DNA of 64,000 nucleotides from Sphingobium limneticum (GCF_008710155.1 NZ_VYPZ01000002.1:390009-454008), one strand, 5' to 3'; shown: positions 51,981-61,683, counted from the stretch's first letter. Made by a program: numbers and translations. The notes: generated by a model not told the origin, from the sequence alone.

Positions 51981-53107
51981 CAGTCGACATCCTCCACATC
52001 GACCGATTCGCCTGTCACCTTCTGCGACAAAGCGGCGGCCATGAAGGGATCGAGCGCGCCGTCCAGCACATCGTCGGGCGCGGTCGAGGTGACGCCGGTG
52101 CGCAGATCCTTCACCAGCTGATAGGGTTGGAGCACGTACGAGCGGATCTGGTGGCCCCAGCCGATTTCGGTCTTGGCCTGATAATCGGTGTTCGCCGCTT
52201 CCTCCCGCTTGCGCAGTTCGGCTTCGTACAAACGCGCCTTCAACATATTCATCGCGGTCGCACGGTTCTTGTGCTGCGACCGGTCATTCTGCGACGCCAC
52301 GATGATGCCCGAAGGAACGTGGGTGATGCGGACGGCGGAGTCGGTGGTGTTGACGTGCTGCCCGCCTGCACCCGATGCGCGATAGGTATCGATCTTGAGG
52401 TCGCTTTCCTTGACCTCGATATCGATATTGTCGTCGATCACCGGATAGACCCACACCGACGAGAAGCTGGTGTGGCGCCGCGCCGCGCTGTCATAGGGGC
52501 TGATGCGGACCAGGCGGTGGACGCCGCTTTCGGTCTTGGCATAGCCATAGGCATTCTCGCCCTTGATCAGGAAGGTCGCGGACTTGATGCCGGCGGTTTC
52601 GCCGGCCTGATAATCGACCAGTTCGACCTTGTAGCCGCGTCGTTCGGCCCAGCGGCGATACATGCGCGACAGGATTTCGGCCCAGTCCTGGCTTTCGGTG
52701 CCACCTGCGCCCGCGTGGATTTCCAGATAGGTGTCGCTGCCGTCGGCCTCGCCGGACAGCAGCGCCTTGATCTTGTCCTCATCCGCGCGGTCGGCCAGCG
52801 CCTTCAAGGACGCGATGGCTTCGCTCACCATATCCTCATCGCCCTCGGCCTCGGCCATTTCGATGAGTTCGGCGGTGTCGGTCTTGTCCGTCCCGATCGC
52901 GCGGGTGGCGCCGATCGCACTGTCGAGGCGCGTACGCTCGCGCATCACCTCCTGCGCCAGCTTGGCATTGTCCCACAGGGTCGGGTCTTCGACGCGCGCA
53001 TTCAGCTCGTCCAGGCGGCGCAGGGCGCGGTCCCAGTCCAGCGATTGGCGCAGCAGGGCCAGCGCGGCGTCGATACGATCGATATATTGCTGCGCTTCGG
53101 CGCGCAT
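51980..53107 (-). CDS. prfB: Peptide chain release factor 2
   Basis: The 375-residue protein has the GGQ motif in ASGAGGQHVNTTDSAVR near 250 and the domain preceding it with GAGGTESQDWAEILSRMY near 115. It promotes hydrolysis of peptidyl-tRNA at UGA and UAA codons on the ribosome. The E. coli-type in-frame UGA near codon 26 that forces a programmed frameshift is absent: codons there read through LRQSLDWDRAL without a stop. The ATG at 53107 opens the standard N-terminus; the longer frame upstream is unlike any release factor. It lies upstream of the methyltransferase gene. Confidence 0.95.
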   Translation of the reverse strand: MRAEAQQYIDRIDAALALLRQSLDWDRALRRLDELNARVEDPTLWDNAKLAQEVMRERTRLDSAIGATRAIGTDKTDTAELIEMAEAEGDEDMVSEAIASLKALADRADEDKIKALLSGEADGSDTYLEIHAGAGGTESQDWAEILSRMYRRWAERRGYKVELVDYQAGETAGIKSATFLIKGENAYGYAKTESGVHRLVRISPYDSAARRHTSFSSVWVYPVIDDNIDIEVKESDLKIDTYRASGAGGQHVNTTDSAVRITHVPSGIIVASQNDRSQHKNRATAMNMLKARLYEAELRKREEAANTDYQAKTEIGWGHQIRSYVLQPYQLVKDLRTGVTSTAPDDVLDGALDPFMAAALSQKVTGESVDVEDVD

Positions 53108-53398
53108 GACTGATTCTCCAACTTTCACGCCTCGGCGGTCGAACAATGCACTAGGCGTTCGGCCCCGATTTGTCGAACGGCCGTCCTTCTTGAGGAAATG
53201 GCCGTTCGTCAAGCACCTGCCTTGTCGCAAGCGTAATGCGGTCCGTCGAAAAGCCGGTGCCGCCCTATTGCGAACCGCGCGCAAATGCGAAATTTTCAGG
53301 ACATATCAGGCCGCTAACAGGGGTGTGCGCAGAGCCGATCCAACGCAGGTCGGCCGGCGCGGCAAAAAGGGGGACAGGCTTCATCAAAAGGCTATCCC

Positions 53399-53815
53399 AT
53401 GACGACCATCCCTAACACCGCCCATTCCATCGTCGCCCGCCAAAGCCCTTCGGCGCTGTTCCTGTTTCTCGACGCCGTGCGCTGCTGGGGCCAGGCGCGC
53501 CGGCACCACCGTCCGACGCTGACCAGCCTCTATGCGCGACTGGGCCATTATGGCTGCGGCCAGATATTGCCGGCGATCGACAGCCTGCTGGACCTGACCG
53601 TCACCTTGCTGGGCCGTCCGCTGCGGCTGGGCCGGGGCAAGGCCCTGTCCGATGATGAAAATCGCCTCATCAACCTGCTGCAAGGCCGCCGCACCGCACC
53701 CTTCGTCCACACATGCAGCGACGCCCTGCTCTGCACCTTCTGCTGCGCGCTGCGATCGGTGCAATTGCTGATGGATATGGAATTGGGTCAGAAAGTAGCA
53801 AAGCGCGCGGCGTAA
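53399..53815 (+). CDS. Hypothetical protein (138 aa), divergent from prfB
   Basis: The 138-residue product has no known domain. It is rich in Leu, Arg and Cys, with a CSDALLCTFCCAL segment near 105-117. It is transcribed away from prfB across 291 bp in which no other gene was found. The codon pattern and a purine-rich stretch (AAAAGG) before the ATG support it weakly. It may be a small DNA- or membrane-associated protein; no function is assigned. Confidence 0.6.
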   Translation: MTTIPNTAHSIVARQSPSALFLFLDAVRCWGQARRHHRPTLTSLYARLGHYGCGQILPAIDSLLDLTVTLLGRPLRLGRGKALSDDENRLINLLQGRRTAPFVHTCSDALLCTFCCALRSVQLLMDMELGQKVAKRAA

Positions 53816-53838
53816 TTTCTCGCTAGTCATCTCCCACT

Positions 53839-53910
53839 CCGTCATTCCCGCAAAAGCGGGTTGGCCGGAAGCGCGTAACTCCGGCCAACCCGCCTTCGCG
53901 GGAATGACGG
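53839..53910. repeat. Inverted-repeat element (31-bp arms) with CCGTCATTCCCGC ends
   Basis: The left arm (53839-53869) and right arm (53880-53910) are near-perfect inverted copies with a 10-base loop; inside the left arm CCCGC and GCGGG form a further small hairpin. It lies between two convergent genes, where a hairpin could also terminate transcription. Similar REP-like elements occur at 57045 and 20812. Confidence 0.75.
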
Positions 53911-53946
53911 GAGTATGGGAAAGTCCGAAAAAGCCTCAATGAGGCA

Positions 53947-54336
53947 CTAAAAATCGACAGTTGCGCTGATCGTCTCTTCTATCTTTTCCGCCGCCCCGAT
54001 TTCCCGATACATTTCGAAGCGGCCATCAAATTCAAGCAAACTCCATACGCCGATAATGCTGCTCCCATCAGGCGAAAGGCTGCCTACATAATCTACTGGG
54101 TTGCCATACTCCTCCGGCGCCTCTGCATCGTAGGTCTTTATGAAGTCGACGTGCAGATCGTGGCGATAGCCAATGATGATTGCGTTGAGCACCGCCCCAC
54201 CGCCCAATTGGTCCAATTCCATGATAACGCCCCTGATATGACCGCCACTATCCTGAATTCGAGCGTTAAAGGGCGTAACCGGCCCAGCGTGATCGGGATA
54301 ATAATATGTTCCCCACCATTCGCCGGTCAGGTCCAT
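53947..54336 (-). CDS. Small hypothetical protein coupled to mrcA (129 aa)
   Basis: The 129-residue product starts MDLTGEWWGTYYYPDHAG and is beta-rich with many Tyr, Asp and Gly residues, no signal peptide and no known domain. Its ATG lies two bases after the mrcA stop (TGAGGATG), so translation is coupled to the penicillin-binding protein. It may be a small cytoplasmic lipocalin- or calycin-like protein, judged by the glycine-rich barrel-like pattern (GEWWGTYY start), but this is only a guess. It is the last gene of the mrcA unit. Confidence 0.68.
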   Translation of the reverse strand: MDLTGEWWGTYYYPDHAGPVTPFNARIQDSGGHIRGVIMELDQLGGGAVLNAIIIGYRHDLHVDFIKTYDAEAPEEYGNPVDYVGSLSPDGSSIIGVWSLLEFDGRFEMYREIGAAEKIEETISATVDF

Positions 54337-54338
54337 CC

Positions 54339-56882
54339 TCAATAAATCCCGCCCTGTCCTTCCAGGAAGTCGGCGTCGGTGCGGCGGCGGCCGCCCGATA
54401 CGGCGCGATCGGCGCGGGCGGCGGCGACCTTGGCCTGCTCCTCCGCCTCTTCCTTGCGGATGGTGCGGCGAGGTTCGGATTCGGGCTTGAACGCTTCCCA
54501 GATGATCGCGGGCTTGGCGTCGGTGCCGGGCCATGCGCCATAGACGCGCTTGCCCGAACGACGGTCGATCGCGACCATGCGGATGCCGGCCGGCGCGACG
54601 AAGGGCGTCTTGGGCATGGTTTCCAGCAGCGGCGTCATCGCCGCCTTCCAGATGGGGGCTGCGATGCGGCCGCCCTGCGCCCAGCCGCCAAGGCTGCGCG
54701 GCTGGTCGTAGCCGATATAGACGCCCGCGACGATATCGGGCGATCCGCCCACGAACCAGACGTTGGTCGGGCCGTTGGTGGTGCCGGTCTTGCCGAACAG
54801 GGGGCGTTTCAGATCCGCCAGCACCGTGGCGGTGCCGCGCTGGATCACGCCCTCGGTGATGTGGACGACCTGATAGGCGGTCATCGGGTTCATCACCTGC
54901 TTACCCTCCATGCCGAAGCGGGGCATGGGCTTGCCGTCCCAATTGACCATGTTGCAGCCATCGCAGGGGCGCCAGCGTTCCGGCCAGATCACCTTGCCGC
55001 GGCGATCCTGGACATAGTCCATCACCTTGGACGGGAATTGCTTCCCCTGATTGGCGAGCGTCGCATAGGCGTTGACCATCCGCTCCACCGTCGTCTCGCC
55101 CGCGCCCAGCGCGAAGGAGAGATAGGGCTGATAGTCGCCGATGCCCATATTCTTGATGGTGCGCACGACGCGGTCCATGCCGGTCTGGCTGGCGGCGCGC
55201 ACCGTCATCAGGTTGCGCGACTGTTCCACGCCCCAGCGCATCGTCTGCGGCCCGGCGCTGCCGCCCGAGAAGTTGCGGAAGCATTTCTGCCCCAGACCCG
55301 CGCCCTGATAGACGCATAGCGGCCCATCGACGATGATCGAGGCCGGGGTCATGCCACCGTCCAGCGCGGCGGCGTAGACGAAGGGCTTGATGGTGGACCC
55401 CGGCTGGCGCAGCGCCTGCGTCGCACGGTTGTAGCTGGACAGGCGCGAATCGAAACCGCCCTGCATCGCGCGGATGCGGCCCGAATGAACCTCCTGCGCG
55501 ACCATGCCGCCCGATACTTCGGGAATGTTGCGCAGCGCCCAGCTGGCGCCATTGCGCGCCACGACGATCAGGTCGCCGGGCTTCATCGCGGAAAAGGCCG
55601 GGCCGCCGGTCTTGCGATAGGGCGTGTTGGCGGCGCCGGCCGGCAGCGTGCCGGTCGATCCGTCGGCAAAGCCGATCTGCGCGTCGCTCGACGACCGGCT
55701 GATGACGACGGCGACGCGCCATTCGGCATAGTCGACGTCGATATAGCTGGCGGCCAGTTCCCGCTCCCAGCCATTGTCGACATTGATATGGCCGAGCGGC
55801 CCGGACCAGCCGCGCCCGGCATCGAAACGCAACAGGCCGTTGCGCAGCGCGGTCGCCACATGATCCTGCAACGCCGGGTCATAGGGGCTGCGCACCCACA
55901 GGCCGCCAGCATAGACGCTGTTGGGGCCATCCTCCGCCTTTTCGCCGAACCGCTGGATCAGGCGACGGCGCACCTCTTCCATATAATAGCCACCGGCGCG
56001 CGCGTCGAAACTGGAGCCGTGGGCAGCCACGGTACCGAGCGGCTGCGCACGGGCGGCATCCCGCTGGGCAGCGGTGATCCAGCCATTCTTCTCCATCTCG
56101 CCCAGCGACCAGTTGCGCCGATCGAGCGCGCGGGCATGGCCGGTTTCGCTTTCGGGGCGATAATTGGCCGGCCCCTTGGGCAGGATCGACAGATAAGCCA
56201 TTTCGTGCAGTTGCAGGTCGGCGACGTCCTTGTCGAAATAGGCGCGCGCGGCGGCCTGCACGCCATAGGCGTTGCGACCCAGGAATATCTGGTTGAGGTA
56301 GAGTTCGAGAATCTGCTGCTTGGACAGCACATTTTCCATACGGTAGGCGAGGATCATCTCCTTCACCTTGCGCGTGGGCGAATATTCGTCGCCGATCAGC
56401 AGATTCTTGGCCACCTGCTGCGTGATGGTGGAGCCGCCACGGGCGCGCTGGCCCGACCCCAGCTTGCTGACATAATCGAACACCGCGCCGGCGAAACCGG
56501 GGATATCGACGCCATGATGTTCGAAGAAGGTCTTGTCCTCCGCCGCCAGATAGGCGTGGATCAACTGCTGCGGATAATCGCTATATTGCAACTGGACGCG
56601 GCGTTCGCGGGCATAGCTGTGGACCGGCTGGCCATTGATGTCGCGCACGATGGTCGGCAGCGGCGGCTCATATTCCAGCAGCGTCGCGGCGTCGGGCAGG
56701 CCGCGCGCGAAAATCAGCCAGAACAGGCCCATGCCCAGCAGCAGCCCGCCCAGCGCGATGACCGCCCAGCGAAACAGGCGCCGCGACCAGAGCGGGCGCA
56801 AGCGACTGAAAAAGCCCCCGGCGTCACGGCGCAAGCGATAGGCGAAAGACGATGGGGCGGTATCGGAACGGGCCTCTTCCAT
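54339..56882 (-). CDS. mrcA: Penicillin-binding protein 1A (bifunctional glycosyltransferase/transpeptidase)
   Basis: The 847-residue inner-membrane protein has a TM helix near 38-60, the GT51 glycosyltransferase domain with AAEDKTFFEHHGVD near 115 and GGSTITQQVAKN near 153, and the transpeptidase domain with GSTIKPFVYA near 494, SRNLMTV near 560 and KTGTTNGPTN near 696. It polymerises lipid II and crosslinks peptidoglycan on the outer face of the inner membrane. The order rne, amiC, mrcA, prfB on neighbouring strands is a known alphaproteobacterial arrangement. The ATG at 56882 begins a cytoplasmic tail. Confidence 0.96.
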   Translation of the reverse strand: MEEARSDTAPSSFAYRLRRDAGGFFSRLRPLWSRRLFRWAVIALGGLLLGMGLFWLIFARGLPDAATLLEYEPPLPTIVRDINGQPVHSYARERRVQLQYSDYPQQLIHAYLAAEDKTFFEHHGVDIPGFAGAVFDYVSKLGSGQRARGGSTITQQVAKNLLIGDEYSPTRKVKEMILAYRMENVLSKQQILELYLNQIFLGRNAYGVQAAARAYFDKDVADLQLHEMAYLSILPKGPANYRPESETGHARALDRRNWSLGEMEKNGWITAAQRDAARAQPLGTVAAHGSSFDARAGGYYMEEVRRRLIQRFGEKAEDGPNSVYAGGLWVRSPYDPALQDHVATALRNGLLRFDAGRGWSGPLGHINVDNGWERELAASYIDVDYAEWRVAVVISRSSSDAQIGFADGSTGTLPAGAANTPYRKTGGPAFSAMKPGDLIVVARNGASWALRNIPEVSGGMVAQEVHSGRIRAMQGGFDSRLSSYNRATQALRQPGSTIKPFVYAAALDGGMTPASIIVDGPLCVYQGAGLGQKCFRNFSGGSAGPQTMRWGVEQSRNLMTVRAASQTGMDRVVRTIKNMGIGDYQPYLSFALGAGETTVERMVNAYATLANQGKQFPSKVMDYVQDRRGKVIWPERWRPCDGCNMVNWDGKPMPRFGMEGKQVMNPMTAYQVVHITEGVIQRGTATVLADLKRPLFGKTGTTNGPTNVWFVGGSPDIVAGVYIGYDQPRSLGGWAQGGRIAAPIWKAAMTPLLETMPKTPFVAPAGIRMVAIDRRSGKRVYGAWPGTDAKPAIIWEAFKPESEPRRTIRKEEAEEQAKVAAARADRAVSGGRRRTDADFLEGQGGIY

Positions 56883-57044
56883 GGGAAAGAGGCTCTAGGG
56901 TCAAATTGCGGCCAAGGCCAGTGGGGATGATGCGATCCGCCGCATCACACTATCTATTCCAGCCTTCCGTTCGCTTCGACGGCGGTAGTGGTTTGAAATC
57001 GACGAGTTTATATCAAGGCGCGACGGATCCGGCTCATATGAGGT

Positions 57045-57110
57045 GTTCCCCGGCGCAGGCCGGGGTCCAGGTCCACGCTCTCAACTGGACCCCGGCCTGC
57101 GCCGGGGAAC
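57045..57110. repeat. Perfect 26-bp inverted repeat with 14-base loop
   Basis: The left arm is 57045-57070 and the right arm 57085-57110, all 26 positions complementary. It has the CCCCGGCGCAGGCCGGGG core seen in interspersed repeats of sphingomonads, and lies in the gap after amiC and before mrcA. On either strand it could act as a terminator or RNA-stabilising hairpin. Confidence 0.8.
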
Positions 57111-57134
57111 AATTCGCACCCATGCCTGTCTCTA

Positions 57135-58415
57135 TTATCCGCCCGCCGTGCCGTCGCGCATCGCCAGCTTGCGGGCGAAATGCACCTCGATCGCGCGGGC
57201 GACGCCGCGGGCGATCTTGCCCTGCCCTTCGCGTGAGGCGAGGAAGGCGCTGTCGGCTTCGTTGCTGATATAGCCGGTTTCGAACAGGATCGACGGCGTA
57301 TCCGGTGCCTTCAGCACCATCAGCGATGCGAAGCGGTGATAGGCGCTACGGAAGGGCACATAGGGCGCGGCCTCCCGCTGGAGCAGGCGCGCGAAACTAG
57401 CCGAGATATTCATCGATTCGCGCTGCGTCAGGTCGATCAGGATGGAGGAGACGTCGCCCGACTGGCCACCAAGGTTCACGCCGTTGATGATATCGGCCTT
57501 ATTCTCCCGCGCCGCCAGCCGCGCCGCTTCGCGGTCGGACGCGGTTTCGGACAGGGTGTAGACGGTGGCGCCATGCGCTTCGGTATTTTCCGCCGCGTCG
57601 GCATGGATGGAAATGAACAGGTCCGCGCCCAGCTTGCGCGCGATGCCATAGCGTTCCTGAAGCACGAGGAATTTGTCGTCGTCGCGGGTCAGCGCCACGC
57701 GCACCCGGCCGGATTTGACCAGCTGGTCGCGAATCGCCTGAGCGATGGCCAGCGTGACATCCTTTTCCCGCTTGCCATTTTCCTTGTTGATGGCGCCCGG
57801 ATCATGGCCGCCATGGCCCGCATCGATCACCACCAGCGGCCGGGCGCCGTCATGCGCGCCCTCCACCGCCGGCAGCGCCACGCCGCGCGCGGCGGTCGGA
57901 ATCGGCACGGTGATGGAATGGATGCGCTTTTGCGGGCGGGCGGCCATGTCGACCGGCCCGTCGAACCGGGTGCGCCCCTTGCCCACTTCGCTGCGGAAAC
58001 GCGTGTCGCTGACGCCCTGGAGCGAGAAGCTGAGCGATTTGCCGTCCGGCGCCATTTGCAGATTGCCGAGCGTCGCGGGCGCCGACAGATCCAGCACCAC
58101 ACGCGCCGTGCCGTTGCTCAACTGACCCTGACGCACCGAGGCGATATTGCCCCTGCCCGGCGCAAACTGGAAACGGCCCATCTGTGCGCCGTCGATATCG
58201 AGCGCGATGCGGCGCGGCGCGTCCAGCAGGAACGCCGATGCGCCATCCACCCGGCCATCGAATCGCACGACGACATCATCGTCCCGCACATCGACGCCGG
58301 CGATGCCGCCCGCGCTTCCGGGTGCCGCCGCAATGATCATGCCTGCCAGGGCAAGGCTCTGGAACATGCGCTGCTTGTGCAACGCACGGCCTTTGGCCGT
58401 CCAGCCAATTTTCAT
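57135..58415 (-). CDS. amiC: N-acetylmuramoyl-L-alanine amidase (AMIN plus Amidase_3)
   Basis: The 426-residue protein has a signal anchor or peptide near 15-35, an AMIN domain near 40-140 that targets the septum, and an Amidase_3 catalytic domain near 190-410. Zinc ligands and the catalytic Glu are visible: DAGHGGHDPGA near 197, SIHADA near 270 and ILFETGYISN near 384. The enzyme cleaves the amide between muramic acid and the peptide stem, helping daughter-cell separation. It lies upstream of mrcA on the same strand, so synthesis and cleavage genes sit together. Confidence 0.93.
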   Translation of the reverse strand: MKIGWTAKGRALHKQRMFQSLALAGMIIAAAPGSAGGIAGVDVRDDDVVVRFDGRVDGASAFLLDAPRRIALDIDGAQMGRFQFAPGRGNIASVRQGQLSNGTARVVLDLSAPATLGNLQMAPDGKSLSFSLQGVSDTRFRSEVGKGRTRFDGPVDMAARPQKRIHSITVPIPTAARGVALPAVEGAHDGARPLVVIDAGHGGHDPGAINKENGKREKDVTLAIAQAIRDQLVKSGRVRVALTRDDDKFLVLQERYGIARKLGADLFISIHADAAENTEAHGATVYTLSETASDREAARLAARENKADIINGVNLGGQSGDVSSILIDLTQRESMNISASFARLLQREAAPYVPFRSAYHRFASLMVLKAPDTPSILFETGYISNEADSAFLASREGQGKIARGVARAIEVHFARKLAMRDGTAGG

Positions 58416-58950
58416 GACGATGTTCCGTCTTGAGCGTCCCCACGCTGAATTCCGGATTAAGCATCAGCGGTGTGAGTCGCGTAAAATGAGACGGTTAACG
58501 ACCGCTTCAGTATGAAAAGTCGGCGTCGCGACAACGCGGCGCCAAATGTGGCAGTCGCGTCACAATATTTCAGGCAGGCGTTGCTCCATGGATGTTTGAC
58601 TGCTACCCATTCATATTCCTGACAGGTCCGCCCTTAACAGAGGGCCTTTTGGGGCAATGAGATAAGCATCGGCGGTCGCGGGATCGCACCCCCGTCGATG
58701 ACATGAACAGGTTGACGCTGCATGAGGCAAGATTTCCATTCCACGCTGACCCCGGCAACGGGCGTAGCGGCGTGGATGGAGCGGCCCGGCGACTTGTCCG
58801 GCCCTGCCGACGCAGCAGACGCGCAGTTTTCCTTTGAAACCTGGACGACACCGACATCCGCGCCCTTCACGGCGCGCGCCCGGCCGTCCCTTCACTATCG
58901 CGTGGCGTCGCGGCCCAGCGTCGCGACCCGTCCACGCCGGAGACTTATAA
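58416..58950. other. 535-bp region between amiC and rne, probable rne leader
   Basis: Divergent amiC and rne genes flank this stretch. It includes an AT-rich segment near 58490-58570 that may hold promoters. Short frames near 58603-58857 and 58722-59018 are not supported. The rne part is long for a leader and probably carries the structured 5' RNA through which RNase E autoregulates its own mRNA in other bacteria; the GGAG 8 bases before the ATG at 58951 is the ribosome binding site. Confidence 0.5.
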
Positions 58951-61683
58951 ATGACAATGCGTATGCTGATCGACGCGCGCCACCGGGAAGAGACCCGGGT
59001 TGCGGTCGTCAAGGGTAACCGGATCGAGGAGTTCGACTTCGAATCCGCTGAGCACAAGCAGCTCAAGGGCAATATCTATCTGGCCAAGGTCACCCGCGTG
59101 GAGCCATCGCTCCAGGCGGCTTTCGTCGATTATGGCGGCAACCGCCACGGCTTCCTGGCCTTCAGCGAAATCCACCCGGATTATTACCAGATCCCGCGTG
59201 AAGACCGCGAAGCGCTGCTGCGCGAAGAGCGCGCCCATGCGGAAGAAGAAGCCGCACTGCGCGCCGATTATGACGATGAAGACGATGATCATGATCATCA
59301 CGATCATGTCGCGCCCGAAGGCGGCGTCGAATATGTCGAGGCCAGCCATCATCATGACGATGAGGAAGAAGGCGAGCAGGCCGAAAGCGGCGAAACCAGC
59401 GAAGCGAGCGCCGATCGTGGCGGCCGTCGCGGCGGTGGACGCGGGCGTGGCCGGGGTGGCGACGATGCCGCCGACGAACTGCGCCGCAAGCGCATGGCCC
59501 TGCGCCGCCGCTACAAGATCCAGGACGTCATCAAGCGCCGCCAGGTGCTGCTGGTCCAGGTCGTCAAGGAAGAGCGCGGCAACAAGGGTGCGGCGCTGAC
59601 CACCTATTTGTCGCTGGCCGGTCGCTATTGCGTGCTGATGCCCAACACCAGCCATGGCGGCGGCATTTCGCGCAAGATTTCGAACGCCGCCGACCGCAAG
59701 CGGTTGAAGACGATCATCGCCGAAATGGCGCTGCCTTCGTCGATGGGCTGCATCGTGCGCACCGCCGGCCTCCAGCGCACCAAGCCGGAGATCAAGCGCG
59801 ACTTCGACTATCTCGCCCGCCTGTGGGACGAGATTCGCGAAAAGACGCTGAGCGCCGCCGCGCCCGAGCTGATCCACAATGACAGCGACCTCATCAAGCG
59901 GGCGATCCGCGATATCTATAACAAGGATATCGAGGAAGTGATCGTCGAGGGCGAGCATGGGTACAAGGCCGCCAAGGACTTCATGCGCCTGCTGATGCCC
60001 AGCCACGCGCGCCGGGTGAAGCAATATGCCGATCCGGTGTCGCTGTTCCAGCGCGCCAGCGTCGAAGAGCAGCTGGCGGCGATGTACAATCCTGTCGTGC
60101 AGCTGAAGTCCGGCGGCTATCTGGTCATCAACCCGACCGAAGCCCTGGTGTCGATCGACATCAACTCGGGCCGTTCAACCCGCGAACATGGCATCGAACA
60201 GACTGCCGTCGCGACCAACCTGGAAGCCGCGCGCGAAATCGCGCGTCAGCTGCGCCTGCGCGACATGGCGGGCCTGGTCGTCATCGACTTCATCGACATG
60301 GAGGTGAACTCCAACATCCGTAAGGTCGAGAAGGCAATGAAGGAGGCGCTGAAGGACGATCGCGCCCGGATTCAGGTCGGCCGTATTTCGGGCTTCGGCC
60401 TCATGGAAATGAGCCGCCAGCGCCTGCGCACCGGTGTTCTCGAAGCATCGACCCGCCAGTGTCCGCATTGCGAAGGCACCGGCCTCGTCCGCACCGCATC
60501 GTCGGCGGGCCTGGGCGCGCTGCGCATGCTGGAGGAAGAAGCGGCCCGTGGTCGCGGTAGCCTCATCACCCTGCGCGCCAGCCAGGAAGCGGCCTTCTAC
60601 GTCCTCAACAACAAGCGCGCCGAACTGGACGAGATCGAACAGCGCTATGGCGTGCGGATCGAAGTCCTGCCCGACGGCGAGGTCGAGGGCGCCCGCATGT
60701 CGGTGGAGGCCAGCGGCCCCCGCCCCGAGCGCGTCGTGACCTATGCGCCGCTGCCCGAAGAGGATGACGATTTCGACGTCATCGAGGAGGAAGAAGAGGA
60801 AGAGGTCGAAGAGGCCGAAGCCGAAGCTGAGTCCGACCGTGAGGAACGTGGCCAGCGCGGCGAGCGTGGTGACGAGGATCGTGACGGTGGCCGCCGTCGC
60901 CGTCGCCGTCGTCGCCGTCGTGGCGGTCAGCGCGACGAACAGCATGGCGAAGGCGGCGAGGAAGGCTCCGAGCAGGCCGATGGCGAAGCCGAAGATGCCG
61001 AGCCGGCCGAGGAGGGTGCGGAAACACCTGTCGAAACCGCTGCCGCTGGTGACGAGGAAGAAGGCGGCGCTCGCCGTCGCGGTCGTCGCGGTCGTCGTGG
61101 TGGCCGTCGCCGTCGCGAAGGTGGCGATGATGCCGTGTCGACCGAGGCGGACGCCGCTGAGGCCGAATCGGTGGACGCCGAGCCGGTCGCGGAAGCCGCA
61201 GCCGAGCCTGTCGTCGAGGTCGCACCCGAAGCCCCGGCCGAGGAAGCACCCAAGACCCGTCGTCGTCCCCGCGCGCGCAAGAAGGTAGAGACTGAAGCCG
61301 TTGTGGCCGAAGTCGAAGCTCCGGCCGCGCCGGTCGAAGCCCCGGTTGACGTCGTCGCCGAGGAAGCGCCGGCCAAGCCCAAGCGCACCCGTCGCAAGAA
61401 GGCCGACGTCGTTGCTGCCGAAGCGGAAGCTCCCGTAGTCGAGGCTGCACCCGCTGCCCCGGTCGCGGCAGAAGCCGCCGCCGAGGAAGCCCCGGCCAAG
61501 CCCAAGCGTACCCGCCGCAAGAAGGTGGTCGCTGCTGAGGTCGAGGCAGAAGCCGCGCCCGAAGCCGTAGTGGACGCCGCCCCGGACGTGCCCGTCGCCG
61601 AAAATGCCGATGCCGGCGAAGAGGGCGAAGGCGAAAATGGCGAACCGCGCCGTGGCTGGTGGCAGCGCACCTTCGGCCAGTAA
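58951..61683 (+). CDS. rne: Ribonuclease E/G family, degradosome endonuclease
   Basis: The 910-residue protein has the N-terminal S1 RNA-binding domain interrupted by an insertion at about 93-178 containing an acidic stretch and histidine clusters (HDHHDH and SHHHDD). The catalytic core follows: VSIDINSG near 400 and VVIDFIDM near 445 hold the metal-binding aspartates, and CPHCEGTG near 504-511 is the Zn-link cysteine pair. The tail from about 600 is acidic and Arg-rich with two KPKRTRRKK copies, and ends RRGWWQRTFGQ, the alphaproteobacterial C-terminus. It cleaves single-stranded RNA, processing rRNA, tRNA and mRNA, and scaffolds the degradosome. Confidence 0.96.
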   Translation: MTMRMLIDARHREETRVAVVKGNRIEEFDFESAEHKQLKGNIYLAKVTRVEPSLQAAFVDYGGNRHGFLAFSEIHPDYYQIPREDREALLREERAHAEEEAALRADYDDEDDDHDHHDHVAPEGGVEYVEASHHHDDEEEGEQAESGETSEASADRGGRRGGGRGRGRGGDDAADELRRKRMALRRRYKIQDVIKRRQVLLVQVVKEERGNKGAALTTYLSLAGRYCVLMPNTSHGGGISRKISNAADRKRLKTIIAEMALPSSMGCIVRTAGLQRTKPEIKRDFDYLARLWDEIREKTLSAAAPELIHNDSDLIKRAIRDIYNKDIEEVIVEGEHGYKAAKDFMRLLMPSHARRVKQYADPVSLFQRASVEEQLAAMYNPVVQLKSGGYLVINPTEALVSIDINSGRSTREHGIEQTAVATNLEAAREIARQLRLRDMAGLVVIDFIDMEVNSNIRKVEKAMKEALKDDRARIQVGRISGFGLMEMSRQRLRTGVLEASTRQCPHCEGTGLVRTASSAGLGALRMLEEEAARGRGSLITLRASQEAAFYVLNNKRAELDEIEQRYGVRIEVLPDGEVEGARMSVEASGPRPERVVTYAPLPEEDDDFDVIEEEEEEEVEEAEAEAESDREERGQRGERGDEDRDGGRRRRRRRRRRGGQRDEQHGEGGEEGSEQADGEAEDAEPAEEGAETPVETAAAGDEEEGGARRRGRRGRRGGRRRREGGDDAVSTEADAAEAESVDAEPVAEAAAEPVVEVAPEAPAEEAPKTRRRPRARKKVETEAVVAEVEAPAAPVEAPVDVVAEEAPAKPKRTRRKKADVVAAEAEAPVVEAAPAAPVAAEAAAEEAPAKPKRTRRKKVVAAEVEAEAAPEAVVDAAPDVPVAENADAGEEGEGENGEPRRGWWQRTFGQ

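Noticed and set aside
53108..53284. 59-residue N-terminal extension of prfB
   Set aside because: It does not resemble any release factor N-terminus, and the ATG at 53107 starts exactly at the family's usual position.
58722..59018. 98-codon frame before and over the start of rne
   Set aside because: It overlaps the well-supported rne start, and its composition looks like a leader read in a chance frame.
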